A stretch of DNA of 64,000 nt from Bog-756 sp963725275 (GTDB taxonomy: Bacteria; Actinomycetota; Acidimicrobiia; Acidimicrobiales; RAAP-2), in the NCBI GenBank assembly GCA_963725275.1, contig CAVRXS010000006.1, forward strand, positions 571,109 to 635,108, given 5' to 3'. The position numbers and the translations under genes were made by a program. The notes beneath the pieces are model-generated. The model was not told the origin of the DNA and searched no databases. It was given only the letters and a program-made list of their open reading frames with translations. Each line of letters opens with the position of its first letter. Positions within the stretch are counted from its first letter, which is position 1. Below, piece by piece: positions 1 through 8,566 of this stretch.

Positions 1-966
1 ATACCCGGCGCGCACCAGCAGATGGGTCGCCGAACCGGCGACCACCACGCACGGGCGCTCCTTGCCGTCGACATCCGGATTCCCGGGATCGACCGAGTCG
101 AAGGGCACCCATGCGTACACGACGCCGGCGACCCACGGGTCGCCCGGGTCGAATTCGCGCTCCTCGGCCGGGGTCAAGGTCGGCCGTCGGGTATGGGACG
201 CCACCACATGGGGCGTCCGGTGCTCGGTGGCCGACCCGGATCTGACTGCGGACGGCGGACCGGCAGCGGCGATCCGCGTCTCCCTTCGGGCCTGGCGACG
301 CCTCGCCCCAACCGTTCGGGCCGCATCCGCCGTCCGGCGCCGCTGCTCGGCGTCACGCTCCTTCTTGCGCCGACGCGCGTCGCGCCGATCGGCGTTCTCC
401 TCCTGCGCGTCGGGTCGATCGGGGTTCTCGGTCGACGCGTCGGGTCGATGGGCGTTTTCGGTCGGCGGCTGATCGGGGACAGTCGGGACTGCGGGCGTGG
501 TGGGTTCCCGTTCGGCCCGGTCGGTCATCCCGTAGCGGGGATCGGTGGCGAGGATGTCGAAGCACAAGTCGGAGGCGGGCATGTCCGCGTCGGCCACCGA
601 GGCCAGCATGACCGCGATGGTCACGTCGTCGTGGTCGGACCGGACCGACTCGAGGGCCTCGAGCAGCTGCTCGCGCGTCGGATCGTCGGCGTGGTCGCCC
701 AGCGACTCGATCGTGGCGGCCAGGCAGGCGTCAGAGCACGCAGCGGCGGCGTAGGGCAGCACCACCCGATACTGGACCTTGTCCAGCGCGGCAACCGGGT
801 CGGCATGACGTCGGAGCACGTTGACCGCGTTGCGGACGGCGGGGGAGGTCGGGACGCGCGGATCGACGGCCCGCGCCAAGGCGGTCTTGAGCTCCACGCG
901 CGCGACCCGCGACAGCGTGCTCCGCAGCATCGCCTCGCGTGCACCGTCGGTGATGGCGCCTTCCAT
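1..966 (-). CDS. Hypothetical protein with C-terminal PemK/MazF-like segment, 3' end outside window
   Basis: An unbroken minus-strand reading frame of 322 codons starts at ATG 966 and runs off the left edge, so the C-terminus is missing. Residues 1-150 are alpha-helical looking and unrecognised. Roughly residues 155-245 are a charged, low-complexity linker rich in Asp, Arg, Glu and Lys with repeated RPDA-type units. From about residue 275 the chain reads DPWVAGVVYAWVPF followed by KERPCVVVAGS. That resembles the start of PemK/MazF-fold proteins, where a polar strand is followed by K-x-R-P-x-x-V. It may be a toxin-fold domain or a non-toxic relative; without the C-terminus this cannot be settled. 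It is divergent from the membrane protein at 1123. The opposite strand is also open here, but this frame has the plausible composition. Confidence 0.7.
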   Translation of the reverse strand, partial: MEGAITDGAREAMLRSTLSRVARVELKTALARAVDPRVPTSPAVRNAVNVLRRHADPVAALDKVQYRVVLPYAAAACSDACLAATIESLGDHADDPTREQLLEALESVRSDHDDVTIAVMLASVADADMPASDLCFDILATDPRYGMTDRAEREPTTPAVPTVPDQPPTENAHRPDASTENPDRPDAQEENADRRDARRRKKERDAEQRRRTADAARTVGARRRQARRETRIAAAGPPSAVRSGSATEHRTPHVVASHTRRPTLTPAEEREFDPGDPWVAGVVYAWVPFDSVDPGNPDVDGKERPCVVVAGSATHLLVRAGY

Positions 967-1122
967 GGTTCGCTGTCCTTCCTGATCGGTCGCGTCGGTC
1001 CTCGCTGGTCGGGGCGTGACCGTGCAGGGTCATCTTCCCAGAGGTTCCGGCCGGTCCGGTCCGCGCGGGAACCTCGGGAGGCGTCCGCCGACCGCCCCCA
1101 GCGCAGCGGCGATACTGGGGCC

Positions 1123-1956
1123 ATGAGCACCGGCGCGGAGACCGGTGAACCCGGTCCGGCGACCACGATCCGGTGTGGTCTCGGGCCGTTCGTCACGCTG
1201 ATCGAGACACACCGGCCCGACGGACTGGTGGCCCGGTGGGACTCGAGACGACGACGCAAGCACTGGGACGGTCGGGCGGCGACCGCGGCGACCTGGTGGG
1301 CGCCACGTGCGCGTGGGTGGTGGATCGCTGTCCTCTTCGCGGTGGGCTCGGCCCTCTTCGCCCTTGGCGCGGTACCCGCCCTGGCCGCTGCGATCGGGAC
1401 GCGTGCCGACGCGCTGACCTTCTTCGCCGGGTCACTGTTCTTCACGTCGGCCGGGTTCCTCCAGTACCGGGAGTCGGTGGACACCGGATCGACCGGCGGC
1501 GACCGCCGCCGGGTCCTGGTCTTCCGGCCCCGACAGGTCGACTGGCTGGCCTCGGCGGTCCAGCTGGCCGGTACCGTCTACTTCAACGTGAGCACGGCGA
1601 ACGCCGTGCGGATCGACCTCACGGTCGCACAGGCCCAACAGCATGTCTGGCGCCCGGACGCGATCGGATCGGTCTGCTTCCTCGTCGCCAGCGGACTGGC
1701 CTGGTGCGAGGTCTGCCACGGCTGGCTGGCCTGGTCCCCCGGTCGCCTGGCCTGGTGGATCACCCTGCTCAACCTCGTGGGATCGGTTGCCTTCGGGATC
1801 TCGGCCGTGGCTGCCGCGATCGTGCCGGCTACCGGCGAGCTGCGCAACGCCCGGCTCTCCAACCTCGGGACGTTCGTGGGCGCAGTGTGCTTCCTGGCCG
1901 GTGCGGTGCTCCTCCTGCCCGAGCGGACCGAGGGCGGTGACGCGTCCGATCCGTGA
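1123..1956 (+). CDS. Six-helix membrane protein, YrhK-like or unknown family
   Basis: A 277-residue protein from ATG 1123. The first 60 residues are polar, with a basic stretch (RRRRKHW) just before the membrane region. About six hydrophobic segments follow: near residues 67-90, 96-114, 145-165, 178-200, 205-230 and 240-260. The pattern of paired helices with FFAGSLFFTSAGFLQY and a repeated CFLAG/CFLVA motif recalls small actinobacterial integral membrane proteins of the YrhK type. No catalytic residues were recognised. The same frame stays open to position 22, but that part lies antisense to the gene at 1-966, so the internal ATG is preferred. Confidence 0.8.
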   Translation: MSTGAETGEPGPATTIRCGLGPFVTLIETHRPDGLVARWDSRRRRKHWDGRAATAATWWAPRARGWWIAVLFAVGSALFALGAVPALAAAIGTRADALTFFAGSLFFTSAGFLQYRESVDTGSTGGDRRRVLVFRPRQVDWLASAVQLAGTVYFNVSTANAVRIDLTVAQAQQHVWRPDAIGSVCFLVASGLAWCEVCHGWLAWSPGRLAWWITLLNLVGSVAFGISAVAAAIVPATGELRNARLSNLGTFVGAVCFLAGAVLLLPERTEGGDASDP

Positions 1957-2067
1957 CACCACCGTCCGTGACGACCGCTGCCCAATGCGGATGAATCGGC
2001 GCCTGGCTGGTGTTGAATGGGTATGAGGTGCTGAGGGGGTCAGCGGACCGGAAAGGGGCAGAAGATC

Positions 2068-2433
2068 ATGGACACAGAAGAGATCACGGACACCGAACAG
2101 GCAGAGAGCGAGCCGACAGGGGGGTCTGCCCCTGGGACGGAAGAGGCGCAGCTCACCCCGGGGGACGCCTTGCGTGCCCTCCCGATCGAGGCAGGGCAAC
2201 GGGGCACCCGGTTCGTGTCCGCCCAGGCCATGCAGGCGCGCCTCTTCTCGGTCTACGACGCCGCGGCTGCCGCAGAGGGCGCGCTCGCGCTCGTGCAGAG
2301 CCAACTCACCCTGACCCTCGATCGGATCTACTACGAGGCGGAGGAGATCGAGTCGATGGCCCGCCAGCTCGACTCGCTGCTCGCGCTCGAGTCGCTCGAT
2401 CTGCAGGAAGAGGAGCTCGTCTCCGAGGAGTAG
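2068..2433 (+). CDS. Small acidic hypothetical protein
   Basis: A 121-residue protein starting at ATG 2068 after a purine-rich ribosome site (AAAGGGG). The first 35 residues are Glu/Thr/Ser rich and probably disordered. Residues 50-121 form a helical, strongly acidic segment ending in ELVSEE. There is no signal peptide, membrane helix or known motif. It stands alone between the membrane protein and the convergent oxidoreductase operon. Function unknown. Confidence 0.6.
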   Translation: MDTEEITDTEQAESEPTGGSAPGTEEAQLTPGDALRALPIEAGQRGTRFVSAQAMQARLFSVYDAAAAAEGALALVQSQLTLTLDRIYYEAEEIESMARQLDSLLALESLDLQEEELVSEE

Positions 2434-2451
2434 GTCGCCGGCGCAGGCGCT

Positions 2452-3501
2452 TCAGCCGATCATCTCCTTGACCATGGACACGACGTCGACCGGACGCTGA
2501 TCACCTGTCGGGACGGGCGTGACCTGGAGGTGGCTCACCCCCGCTTCTTCGAATGCGGCGATCCGCTCGGCGACGTAGCCCTTCGGGCCGCAGAGGGCCA
2601 TCGAATCGAGCATCTCGTCCGGTACGAGAGCCTCGGCTTCGCGCTTCTTGCCGCTCAGGTAGAGGTCCTGGATGCGGGCGGCCTCGTCCTCGTAGCCGTA
2701 CCGTCGGACCACGTCGTTGTAGAAGTTCCGCCCCTTGGCTCCCATCCCGCCCACATAGAGGGCGATCATCGGCCGGACCTGGTCGCGGAGGGCCCGGACA
2801 GGCTCCCCCTCTCCGATCGCAACCATGCCGCCAGCGGTGATCTGGAGTGCCCCGAGGGAGGGGTCTCGCCGGGCGGCCCCTGCATCGAGGGAGGCCCCCC
2901 ACACGTCCCGCGCCTTCTCCGGGACGAAGAGCATCGGAATCCACCCGTCGGCGATCTCCGCAGTGAGGGCGACGTTCCGCTCGCCCAGCGAGGCGATCCA
3001 GACCGGGATCCGTGGCCGGACCGGATGGGCGATGATCTTGAGTGCCTTTCCCAGGCCGGTCCCCTGCCCGGCGGGCAGGGGGATGTCGTAGGACGTGCCA
3101 TGGTGCTCGAGCGGCCCCTCCCGGGCCCACACCTTGCGGCAGACCTCGACGATCTCACGGGTACGCCCGAGCGGCGCGGTGTAGGGCACGCCGTGCCAAC
3201 CCTCGATGACCTGCGGACCCGATGACCCGAGTCCGAGGTGGAAGCGGCCGTCGGAGAGCGTGTCGATCCCCGCGGCGGTCATTGCGATGAGGGTCGGCGT
3301 GCGGGTGAAGATGGGAAGGATGGCGGAGCCGATCTCGACCCGATCGGTCAGGGCGGCGAGGTACCCCATGAGGCTCGGACTGTCGAGTCCGTAGGCCTCG
3401 GCCACCCACACCAGGTCGAGCCCTGCCCGCTCCCATTCGGCCACCTCGCCGGCCGCTCCGCGGAAGCCGCCGGCATAGCTGAGCACGGTGCTGATCTTCA
3501 T
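2452..3501 (-). CDS. LLM-class (luciferase-like) F420-dependent oxidoreductase
   Basis: A 349-residue TIM-barrel flavin/F420 oxidoreductase of the luciferase-like monooxygenase family. The start MKISTVLSYAGGF at 3501 is preceded by GGGAGGACC. Family features include VWVAEAYGLDSPSLMGYLA near residue 35, a GSAILPIFTRTPTLIAMTA strand, and LGLGSSGPQVIEGWHG around residue 100, typical of the mycobacterial F420-dependent group. The start overlaps the stop of the upstream thioesterase by an ATGA, so the two are translationally coupled. Together with the acyl-CoA dehydrogenase upstream it probably acts in catabolism of a hydrophobic carboxylic substrate. The cofactor is inferred from family likeness. 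Confidence 0.9.
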   Translation of the reverse strand: MKISTVLSYAGGFRGAAGEVAEWERAGLDLVWVAEAYGLDSPSLMGYLAALTDRVEIGSAILPIFTRTPTLIAMTAAGIDTLSDGRFHLGLGSSGPQVIEGWHGVPYTAPLGRTREIVEVCRKVWAREGPLEHHGTSYDIPLPAGQGTGLGKALKIIAHPVRPRIPVWIASLGERNVALTAEIADGWIPMLFVPEKARDVWGASLDAGAARRDPSLGALQITAGGMVAIGEGEPVRALRDQVRPMIALYVGGMGAKGRNFYNDVVRRYGYEDEAARIQDLYLSGKKREAEALVPDEMLDSMALCGPKGYVAERIAAFEEAGVSHLQVTPVPTGDQRPVDVVSMVKEMIG

Positions 3502-4373
3502 GGTCCTCCCGTTCGGGTCTGTCGGACCTCCGGCTGGAGGGTCCTGGCCGACCGTTCGTCGGCGTCCGGCCAGAACCGGATACGCATCGATTGGCTCGCG
3601 GTCGCGAGCAGGCCGCCAGTGCGCGACCAGAGGAAGGCCGTGCCCTGGCAGTACCCGGCGGCCGCGGCCTGGATGCGGATGTCGCAGAGCACCCACTCGG
3701 TCGGCTCGAGACGGACCACCCGCAGGGTGTTGTCGAGGCTCCGGGACATGGTGCGCCGCCCGAGGGGCTGGGACACCCCGCCCGAGACGTAGTCACCGAT
3801 GATGGCCAGGGTGGCCGCAGAGGGCTCGAGGTGGCCGGGGACCCGGGCCCACAGTGCGCTGGTCGGCTCGCCCGAAGGCGATCCCCCCTCGACGATCTGC
3901 TCGAAGGTCCGCCCTCGGGCCAGACGGACCTCGATCTGGTCGAAGATCGAGGTCGAGTCGAAATCGGGCAGCCGCCGGAGCGGGCATTCGTCGGGCGGTG
4001 GCACCTCGGGCGGGTGCTCCCAGACACCCTCGGCCCCGAGCGGGTCCGGCTCGCCGAGCGCTGCATTCACGGTCAGGATCTCCGTGTCCCCGACCCGACC
4101 CACCGCCCGCGCCTGGGTGACCCGCTTCCCAACGGCTGCCAGCGTGACCGACAGGTCGAGGACCGAACGGGTCGGTGCGTACGAGAGGTACTCCGCGGTG
4201 GACCACACGGTCGGTCGGCCCGATCCGGCCTCGAGGGCCACCAGTGCCGCACCGAGGCCGCACCCGCCGAACAGGAAGTGGCCGGGCGTGGTCAGCTCGG
4301 GCACGACCTCGAGCCGCCAGTGGAGCTCGTCCTCGACCGGCTCCATCCCGAGGAATTGCCGTGCGTCGGTCAC
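3498..4373 (-). CDS. Acyl-CoA thioesterase (TesB-like double hotdog)
   Basis: A 291-residue protein with two hotdog halves. The N-terminal half has HFLFGGCGLGAALVALE followed by TVWSTAEYLSYA. The C-terminal half has GDYVSGG, SLDNTLRVVR and WVLCDIRIQAAAAGYCQGTAFLW, matching the TesB/acyl-CoA thioesterase II pattern of D-x-x-x-H/S-x-Q-like ends. The start chosen is GTG 4373; ATG at 4345 is an alternative, and neither has a strong ribosome site. The stop overlaps the LLM start at 3501. The gene lies 58 bp downstream of the acyl-CoA dehydrogenase, suggesting an operon. It would hydrolyse CoA thioesters formed in the pathway. Confidence 0.82.
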   Translation of the reverse strand: MTDARQFLGMEPVEDELHWRLEVVPELTTPGHFLFGGCGLGAALVALEAGSGRPTVWSTAEYLSYAPTRSVLDLSVTLAAVGKRVTQARAVGRVGDTEILTVNAALGEPDPLGAEGVWEHPPEVPPPDECPLRRLPDFDSTSIFDQIEVRLARGRTFEQIVEGGSPSGEPTSALWARVPGHLEPSAATLAIIGDYVSGGVSQPLGRRTMSRSLDNTLRVVRLEPTEWVLCDIRIQAAAAGYCQGTAFLWSRTGGLLATASQSMRIRFWPDADERSARTLQPEVRQTRTGGP

Positions 4374-4431
4374 CGTGACCGGGCGGAGCCGGCCTGCCGG
4401 CGAAGCACTGCGCTCGACCCCGGAGCGGGAC

Positions 4432-5628
4432 TCAACTCCGCGGCACCTCGGCCCATGGCAGCTCCTTGTCGACCCGGACGTCGCCCGGCAGGCCGAGGAG
4501 GCGCTCGCCGAGGATGTTGCGCTGGATCTCCGACGTACCGCCCTCGATCGAGTTGGCCCTCGAACGCAGGAAGAAGGCGCGTGCGGTCCCCGGTGGTCCC
4601 ACCAGACCGAAGCCGTCGGACCGCCGCATCGTGTAGTCGTAGCCGACGAGGGCGTCGGCACCGAGGAGATCGGTGCAGAGCTCGAAGATGCGCTGGTTGA
4701 CCTCGGCGAACATCAGCTTGGCGATCGATCCCTCCGGCCCGGGGTTACCCGCCTTGCGGTTCTGGGACGCCCGCATGTTGGTCAGCCGGAGGACCTCCGA
4801 CTCGATCCAGAGGCGCATCAGGCGGTCCCGCTCGACCGCGCCCCGCGGGCGGCCTCCGTTCTGGAAGAGCCGCACCGCCTCGGCGATCGACCCCGAGCCG
4901 CGGGGCGGAGCGCCACCGCCTCCCCCGATGGTGGTGCGCTCGTTGGAGAGGGTGGTCATGGCCACCCGCCAGCCATCGCCGACGTCGCCGATCCGATCGG
5001 CGTCCGGAACGCGCACCTCGGACAGGAAGACCTCGTTGAACTCGGCCACTCCGGTCATCTGCCGCAGCGGACGCACTTCGACCCCCGGCGCGTGCATGTC
5101 GAGTGCGAAGTAGGTGAGGCCGCGATGCTTGGGGACCAGGGGATCGGTCCGCGCCACCAGCATCCCGCGATCGGCCATGTGGGCGAGGGTGTTCCAGACC
5201 TTCTGCCCGGTGATCACCCATTCGTCGCCGTCACGGACGGCCAGCGTGGCGAGTCCGGCGAGATCGGAGCCCGCACCCGGCTCGCTGAAGAGCTGACACC
5301 AGACGTCCTCGCCGGTGAAGGCACGCCGCAGGAGACGCGCCTTGACCTCGTCCGAGCCGTGGGAGACGACGGTCGGCCCGGCCATGGTGAGCCCGAAGAA
5401 CACACGGGCTCCTGGCGACGGGGCTCCCGCCTCCGAAAGGCGCCGATCAACGACGCGTTGGAGGTCCGGCCGGAGCCCGAGTCCTCCGGAGCCCTCGGGG
5501 AAGGAGACCCAGGCAAGACCGAGGTCGAACTGGCGGCTCCTTACCTCTTCGGTGGACGCGGTGCGCAGGTCGAGTTCACCGAGCAGGGCGGTCGTGCGTT
5601 CCTCGACCAGCGCGACGTCGTCCTCCAT
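4432..5628 (-). CDS. Acyl-CoA dehydrogenase (FadE family)
   Basis: A 398-residue flavoprotein that introduces an alpha-beta double bond into acyl-CoA. It has the ACAD signatures: WCQLFSEPGAGSDLAGLAT near residue 112 (substrate/FAD loop), GQKVWNTLAHMA, and near the C-terminus IEGGTSEIQRNILGERLLGLP, the usual FAD/tetramer signature. The glycine-rich insertion GGGGGAPPRGSGS near residue 250 is unusual. ATG 5628 gives a full family-length N-terminus. It is the first clear member of the minus-strand set with the thioesterase and LLM oxidoreductase; pdxH lies 47 bp upstream on the same strand. The substrate is unknown, but actinobacterial paralogues often act on steroid or branched side chains. Confidence 0.92.
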   Translation of the reverse strand: MEDDVALVEERTTALLGELDLRTASTEEVRSRQFDLGLAWVSFPEGSGGLGLRPDLQRVVDRRLSEAGAPSPGARVFFGLTMAGPTVVSHGSDEVKARLLRRAFTGEDVWCQLFSEPGAGSDLAGLATLAVRDGDEWVITGQKVWNTLAHMADRGMLVARTDPLVPKHRGLTYFALDMHAPGVEVRPLRQMTGVAEFNEVFLSEVRVPDADRIGDVGDGWRVAMTTLSNERTTIGGGGGAPPRGSGSIAEAVRLFQNGGRPRGAVERDRLMRLWIESEVLRLTNMRASQNRKAGNPGPEGSIAKLMFAEVNQRIFELCTDLLGADALVGYDYTMRRSDGFGLVGPPGTARAFFLRSRANSIEGGTSEIQRNILGERLLGLPGDVRVDKELPWAEVPRS

Positions 5629-5675
5629 GGCCAGAACCTTACGGGGATCGGTCGGCTGCCGCGGCGCCGAGGGGG

Positions 5676-6351
5676 TCAGGGTTGCAACCGCCGGACCACC
5701 CAGCCGTCACCCGCGCGCTCGTAATGGACCCGGTCATGGAGCCGGTCCTCCCCCTGCTGCCAGAACTCGTAGGTCCGGGGGGAGACCCGCCAGCCGCCCC
5801 ACCACGCGGGACGGGGTACGTGCCTTCCGGCGAACTCGGCCCTGCACGCCGAAACCGCCGTGTCGAGCGCGAGCCGGTCGGCGATGGGCGCGCTCTGGTG
5901 GGACGCATACGCGCTGATCCGGCTGCCCGTGCCGCGGGTCTCGAAGTAGGCGTCCGATTCGCCGGGCGTCGTGCGGGCCGCGCCCCCCTCGATCCGCACC
6001 TGGCGGCCGAGCACCTCCCAGTGGAAGAGCGAGCGCGGCCTCCGGATTGGAGTCGAGCTCGCGGCTCTTGCGGCTGTCGTAGTTGGTGTAGAAGACGAAG
6101 CCGCCGGCATCGAAGGCCTTGAGCAGGACCATGCGCATCGACGGGCGACCTCCGGCAGTGGCCGTGGCGAGGGCCATCGCCTCTGGTGCGGCCACCACGG
6201 CTGCAGCCTGTCGGTACCAGCGGTCGAACTGGGACAGAGGGTCGGGGTCGACGGTGCGCTCGTCGAGCGGATCGGGCCGTGCGGGCGACGGACCGATGCT
6301 GCCCGCATCGGGAGAGCCGCCTTCCGGTCCCGTCGGGTCCCCTGCGTGCAT
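5676..6351 (-). pseudogene. pdxH: Pyridoxamine 5'-phosphate oxidase, frameshifted
   Basis: The protein would oxidise PNP/PMP to pyridoxal 5'-phosphate using FMN. Residues 1 to about 105 from ATG 6351 contain the conserved RPSMRMVLLKAF and FVFYTNYDSRKS. The frame then jumps between SNPEAALAL and FHWEVLGRQVRIEG near 6035-6042. The downstream frame carries the rest of the enzyme: SDAYFETR, SRISAYASHQS, WGGWRVSP and the terminal RLQP. Adding one base in the GCTCTTCC stretch restores one continuous protein of normal length (about 225 residues), so every domain is present. This is either a recent inactivating deletion or a sequence error. It is divergent from a PLP-dependent aminotransferase at 6490. 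Confidence 0.88.
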
Positions 6352-6489
6352 GACCCGACCCTAGTGAGGTCGGCCGAACCGACGGAGGCCCCGGTCATCC
6401 GACCGTGGCGTGACGCGATGCGGCCGGGCCGGAACGCGCTGGGCCGGCCCGGACAGGAGCCTGGTCCGCGGCGGTAGCCTCCTTGCGAC

Positions 6490-7692
6490 ATGAGTGCCGC
6501 CATCGACGTCGGAGCCGAGCGCGCGGCAACACCCGGATGCACCCACGTTGCCCACCTCAACAACGCCGGTGCCGCGCTGCCCACCGCCGCCACCTTGGAC
6601 ACGGTGGTGGCCCACCTCTACCGCGAGGCGCGGCACGGCGGCTACGAGGCTGCGGCCGAAGTGGCCGACTCGTATGACGCGGTCCGGGTCTCACTCGCCA
6701 CGCTGATCGGCGCGCGCCCCGACGAGGTCACCATCACCGGATCGGACACCCACGCATGGGGCAAGGCGTTGTGGGGGTACGCCCTGGCAGGAGCGCTCGG
6801 CCCAGACCGGCGGATCCTGGTCGACCGCATGGCCTACGACAGCCACTACCTCGGGCTCCTCCAGGTCTGCGAGCTAACCGGCGCCTCGATCGACGTCGTC
6901 CCGAGCGAAACGGACGGCACGCTCGATCTCGACGCCCTGTCCGCCGCGCTCGGGCGCGGCGACGCCGCGCTGGTCTCGGTGACCCATGTCGGCACCCACC
7001 GTGGACTGGTCAACCCGGTGACCGCTGCCGGCGGTCTCTGCCGGGCCGCCGGCGTCCCCTACTACCTCGATGCCTGCCAGAGCATCGGGCAGCTGCCCGT
7101 CGACGTGGGACGGATCGGCTGCGACGTGTTGACCGGGACCGGGCGCAAGTGGCTGCGCGGGCCCCGGGGTACCGGCATCCTCTACGTGCGGGCCGGGTTC
7201 GCCGACGGCCTGCGACCACCGGGGGTCGACGGCGTCTCGGCGCTCTGGGACGACCCCTCCCACTACCGCCTCCAGCCCGGAGCCCAGCGGTTCGCCGAGT
7301 TCGAGGTCCCGGTGGCACTGCACCTCGGCCTGGGCACGGCCGTCGATCACGTCCTCGAGCTCGGCATCGACGCCATCGCGGCCCGGGTGGCGATCCTCGG
7401 CGAGGAGCTGCGAGCACAGCTTGGCTCCCTTGCCGGCGTGACGGTCCGCGACGGGGGGAAGGAACGGTGCGGGATCGTGACCTTCACCGTCGACGGGTCC
7501 GGACCGTCGGACATCAGGGAGGCGGCTCATTCGGCCGGCATCAACCTGTCGGTCAGCGAGGCCTCGGCCGCCCGGCTCGATCTTGCAGCCCCCGGACCGA
7601 CCACGGTGGTCCGGGCATCCCCGCACTACTACAACACCGAGGACGAGCTCAGCCAGCTGGTCGACGTGGTGGCGAGGCTCACCCGTCCCTGA
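6490..7692 (+). CDS. Class V aminotransferase, PLP-dependent (EgtE/isopenicillin-epimerase-like)
   Basis: A 400-residue fold-type I PLP enzyme. It has HLNNAGAALP at the start, the SVTHVGTHRGLVNP segment, the cofactor aspartate in YYLDACQSIGQ, and the Schiff-base lysine in TGTGRKWLRGPRGTG at about residue 220. The C-terminal domain ends VRASPHYYNTEDEL, characteristic of cysteine desulfurase-like and isopenicillin-N epimerase-like members. Ergothioneine C-S lyase EgtE is a close relative, but no egtA-D genes are nearby, so the substrate is open. It is divergent from pdxH with 138 bp between the starts, a reasonable place for shared regulation of PLP supply and use. Confidence 0.87.
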   Translation: MSAAIDVGAERAATPGCTHVAHLNNAGAALPTAATLDTVVAHLYREARHGGYEAAAEVADSYDAVRVSLATLIGARPDEVTITGSDTHAWGKALWGYALAGALGPDRRILVDRMAYDSHYLGLLQVCELTGASIDVVPSETDGTLDLDALSAALGRGDAALVSVTHVGTHRGLVNPVTAAGGLCRAAGVPYYLDACQSIGQLPVDVGRIGCDVLTGTGRKWLRGPRGTGILYVRAGFADGLRPPGVDGVSALWDDPSHYRLQPGAQRFAEFEVPVALHLGLGTAVDHVLELGIDAIAARVAILGEELRAQLGSLAGVTVRDGGKERCGIVTFTVDGSGPSDIREAAHSAGINLSVSEASAARLDLAAPGPTTVVRASPHYYNTEDELSQLVDVVARLTRP

Positions 7693-7749
7693 GCGGCCAG
7701 GATCGGGGACCAACAGCACGCGTCTGGCTCTGGTGCGGTGGGCGGATTG

Positions 7750-8334
7750 CTATCCGGGGGACGACCGCTTGAAGGGGCAGCCGACCAGGTGATCGTCGAC
7801 CACCCCGGCCGACTCGAGGAAGGCGTAGACGATGGTCGACCCCACGAAGGTGAACCCGCGCCGCTTGAGGTCCTTGGACAGGCGGTCCGAGAGCTCGGTG
7901 TGGGGCGGCACCTCGGCCTGGTCGGTCGGGTAGTTGACCACCGGCACGCCGCCCACCCAGCCCCAGAGGTAGTCCGCGAAACTGCCCTGCTCCTCCTGCA
8001 CCGCGAGGAAGGCACGCGCGTTGGTGACCGTGCTCGCCACCTTCAACCGATTGCGCACGATGCCCGGGTCGGCGAGGAGCGCGGAGAGGCGGTCCTCGTC
8101 GAAGGCGGCCACCCGGTGGGGGTCGAAGCCGTCGAACGCCCTCCGGTACCCCTCACGCCTGGCCAGAATGGTCGACCACGAGAGGCCGGCCTGGGCCCCT
8201 TCGAGCAGGAGCAACTCGAAGAGGTGCCGATCGTCGCGTGACGGTACGCCCCACTCCTCGTCGTGGTAGCGGCGCATCGCTTCGGAGCCCTCCGCCCAAC
8301 CGCACCGTGCGCCGCTCGGCGGGCCGGGGGTCAT
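7750..8334 (-). CDS. tag: DNA-3-methyladenine glycosylase I
   Basis: A 194-residue base-excision repair enzyme that removes 3-methyladenine. It has the zinc-snap residues: Cys in RCGWAEGS near the N-terminus, His in YHDEEWGVP, and His/Cys in DDHLVGCPF at the C-terminus. LLLEGAQAGLSWSTIL and NYPTDQAEVPPHTELSDRLSKDL are also typical of TagI. It stands alone, convergent with the aminotransferase gene at 6490-7692. The start ATG 8334 matches family length. A repeat-rich spacer follows upstream (8361-8482). Confidence 0.93.
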   Translation of the reverse strand: MTPGPPSGARCGWAEGSEAMRRYHDEEWGVPSRDDRHLFELLLLEGAQAGLSWSTILARREGYRRAFDGFDPHRVAAFDEDRLSALLADPGIVRNRLKVASTVTNARAFLAVQEEQGSFADYLWGWVGGVPVVNYPTDQAEVPPHTELSDRLSKDLKRRGFTFVGSTIVYAFLESAGVVDDHLVGCPFKRSSPG

Positions 8335-8360
8335 CGGGTCACCCTACAGGTGTCGGCTGC

Positions 8361-8438
8361 GGGCACGATTTCTCAGAACGGGTGGCGGGCACCACTTCCC
8401 ACAATGGGGACCGGGGGCGATTTCCCAGGAATTTGGAG
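8361..8438. repeat. Three tandem 26-bp imperfect direct repeats
   Basis: Units at 8361-8386, 8387-8412 and 8413-8438 share the pattern GGGCACGATTTCCCAGAA with changes in each copy and no spacer. They lie in the 232-bp gap between tag and the divergent SDR gene at 8567. They could be operator-like sites or worn terminal repeats of a lost insertion sequence; the sequence alone does not decide. Confidence 0.7.
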
Positions 8439-8440
8439 AT

Positions 8441-8482
8441 GTCATATACATATGTTCTATACATAACCCATATGCATATGAC
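8441..8482. repeat. AT-rich inverted repeat, 14-bp arms
   Basis: The left arm 8441-8454 (GTCATATACATATG) and right arm 8469-8482 (CATATGCATATGAC) pair at 13 of 14 positions around a 14-nt loop. The stretch is strikingly AT-rich in an otherwise high-GC window. It lies two bases after the triplicated repeat and about 85 bp upstream of the SDR start. It could be a binding site for a dimeric regulator or a hairpin. Confidence 0.75.
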
Positions 8483-8566
8483 GTACACGCTTTTCGGAAA
8501 TTGGCCACGCCCCCTACTCCCAACACCCGTGCGCACGCCACCGCCGGCACCCACTAGAAGAGGGGG

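Noticed and set aside
22..1956. A 644-codon plus-strand reading frame covering the left 2 kb
   Set aside because: Its first 366 codons are Gly/Arg/His-rich and lie antisense to the clean 322-codon frame at 1-966. Only the part from ATG 1123 has membrane-protein character.
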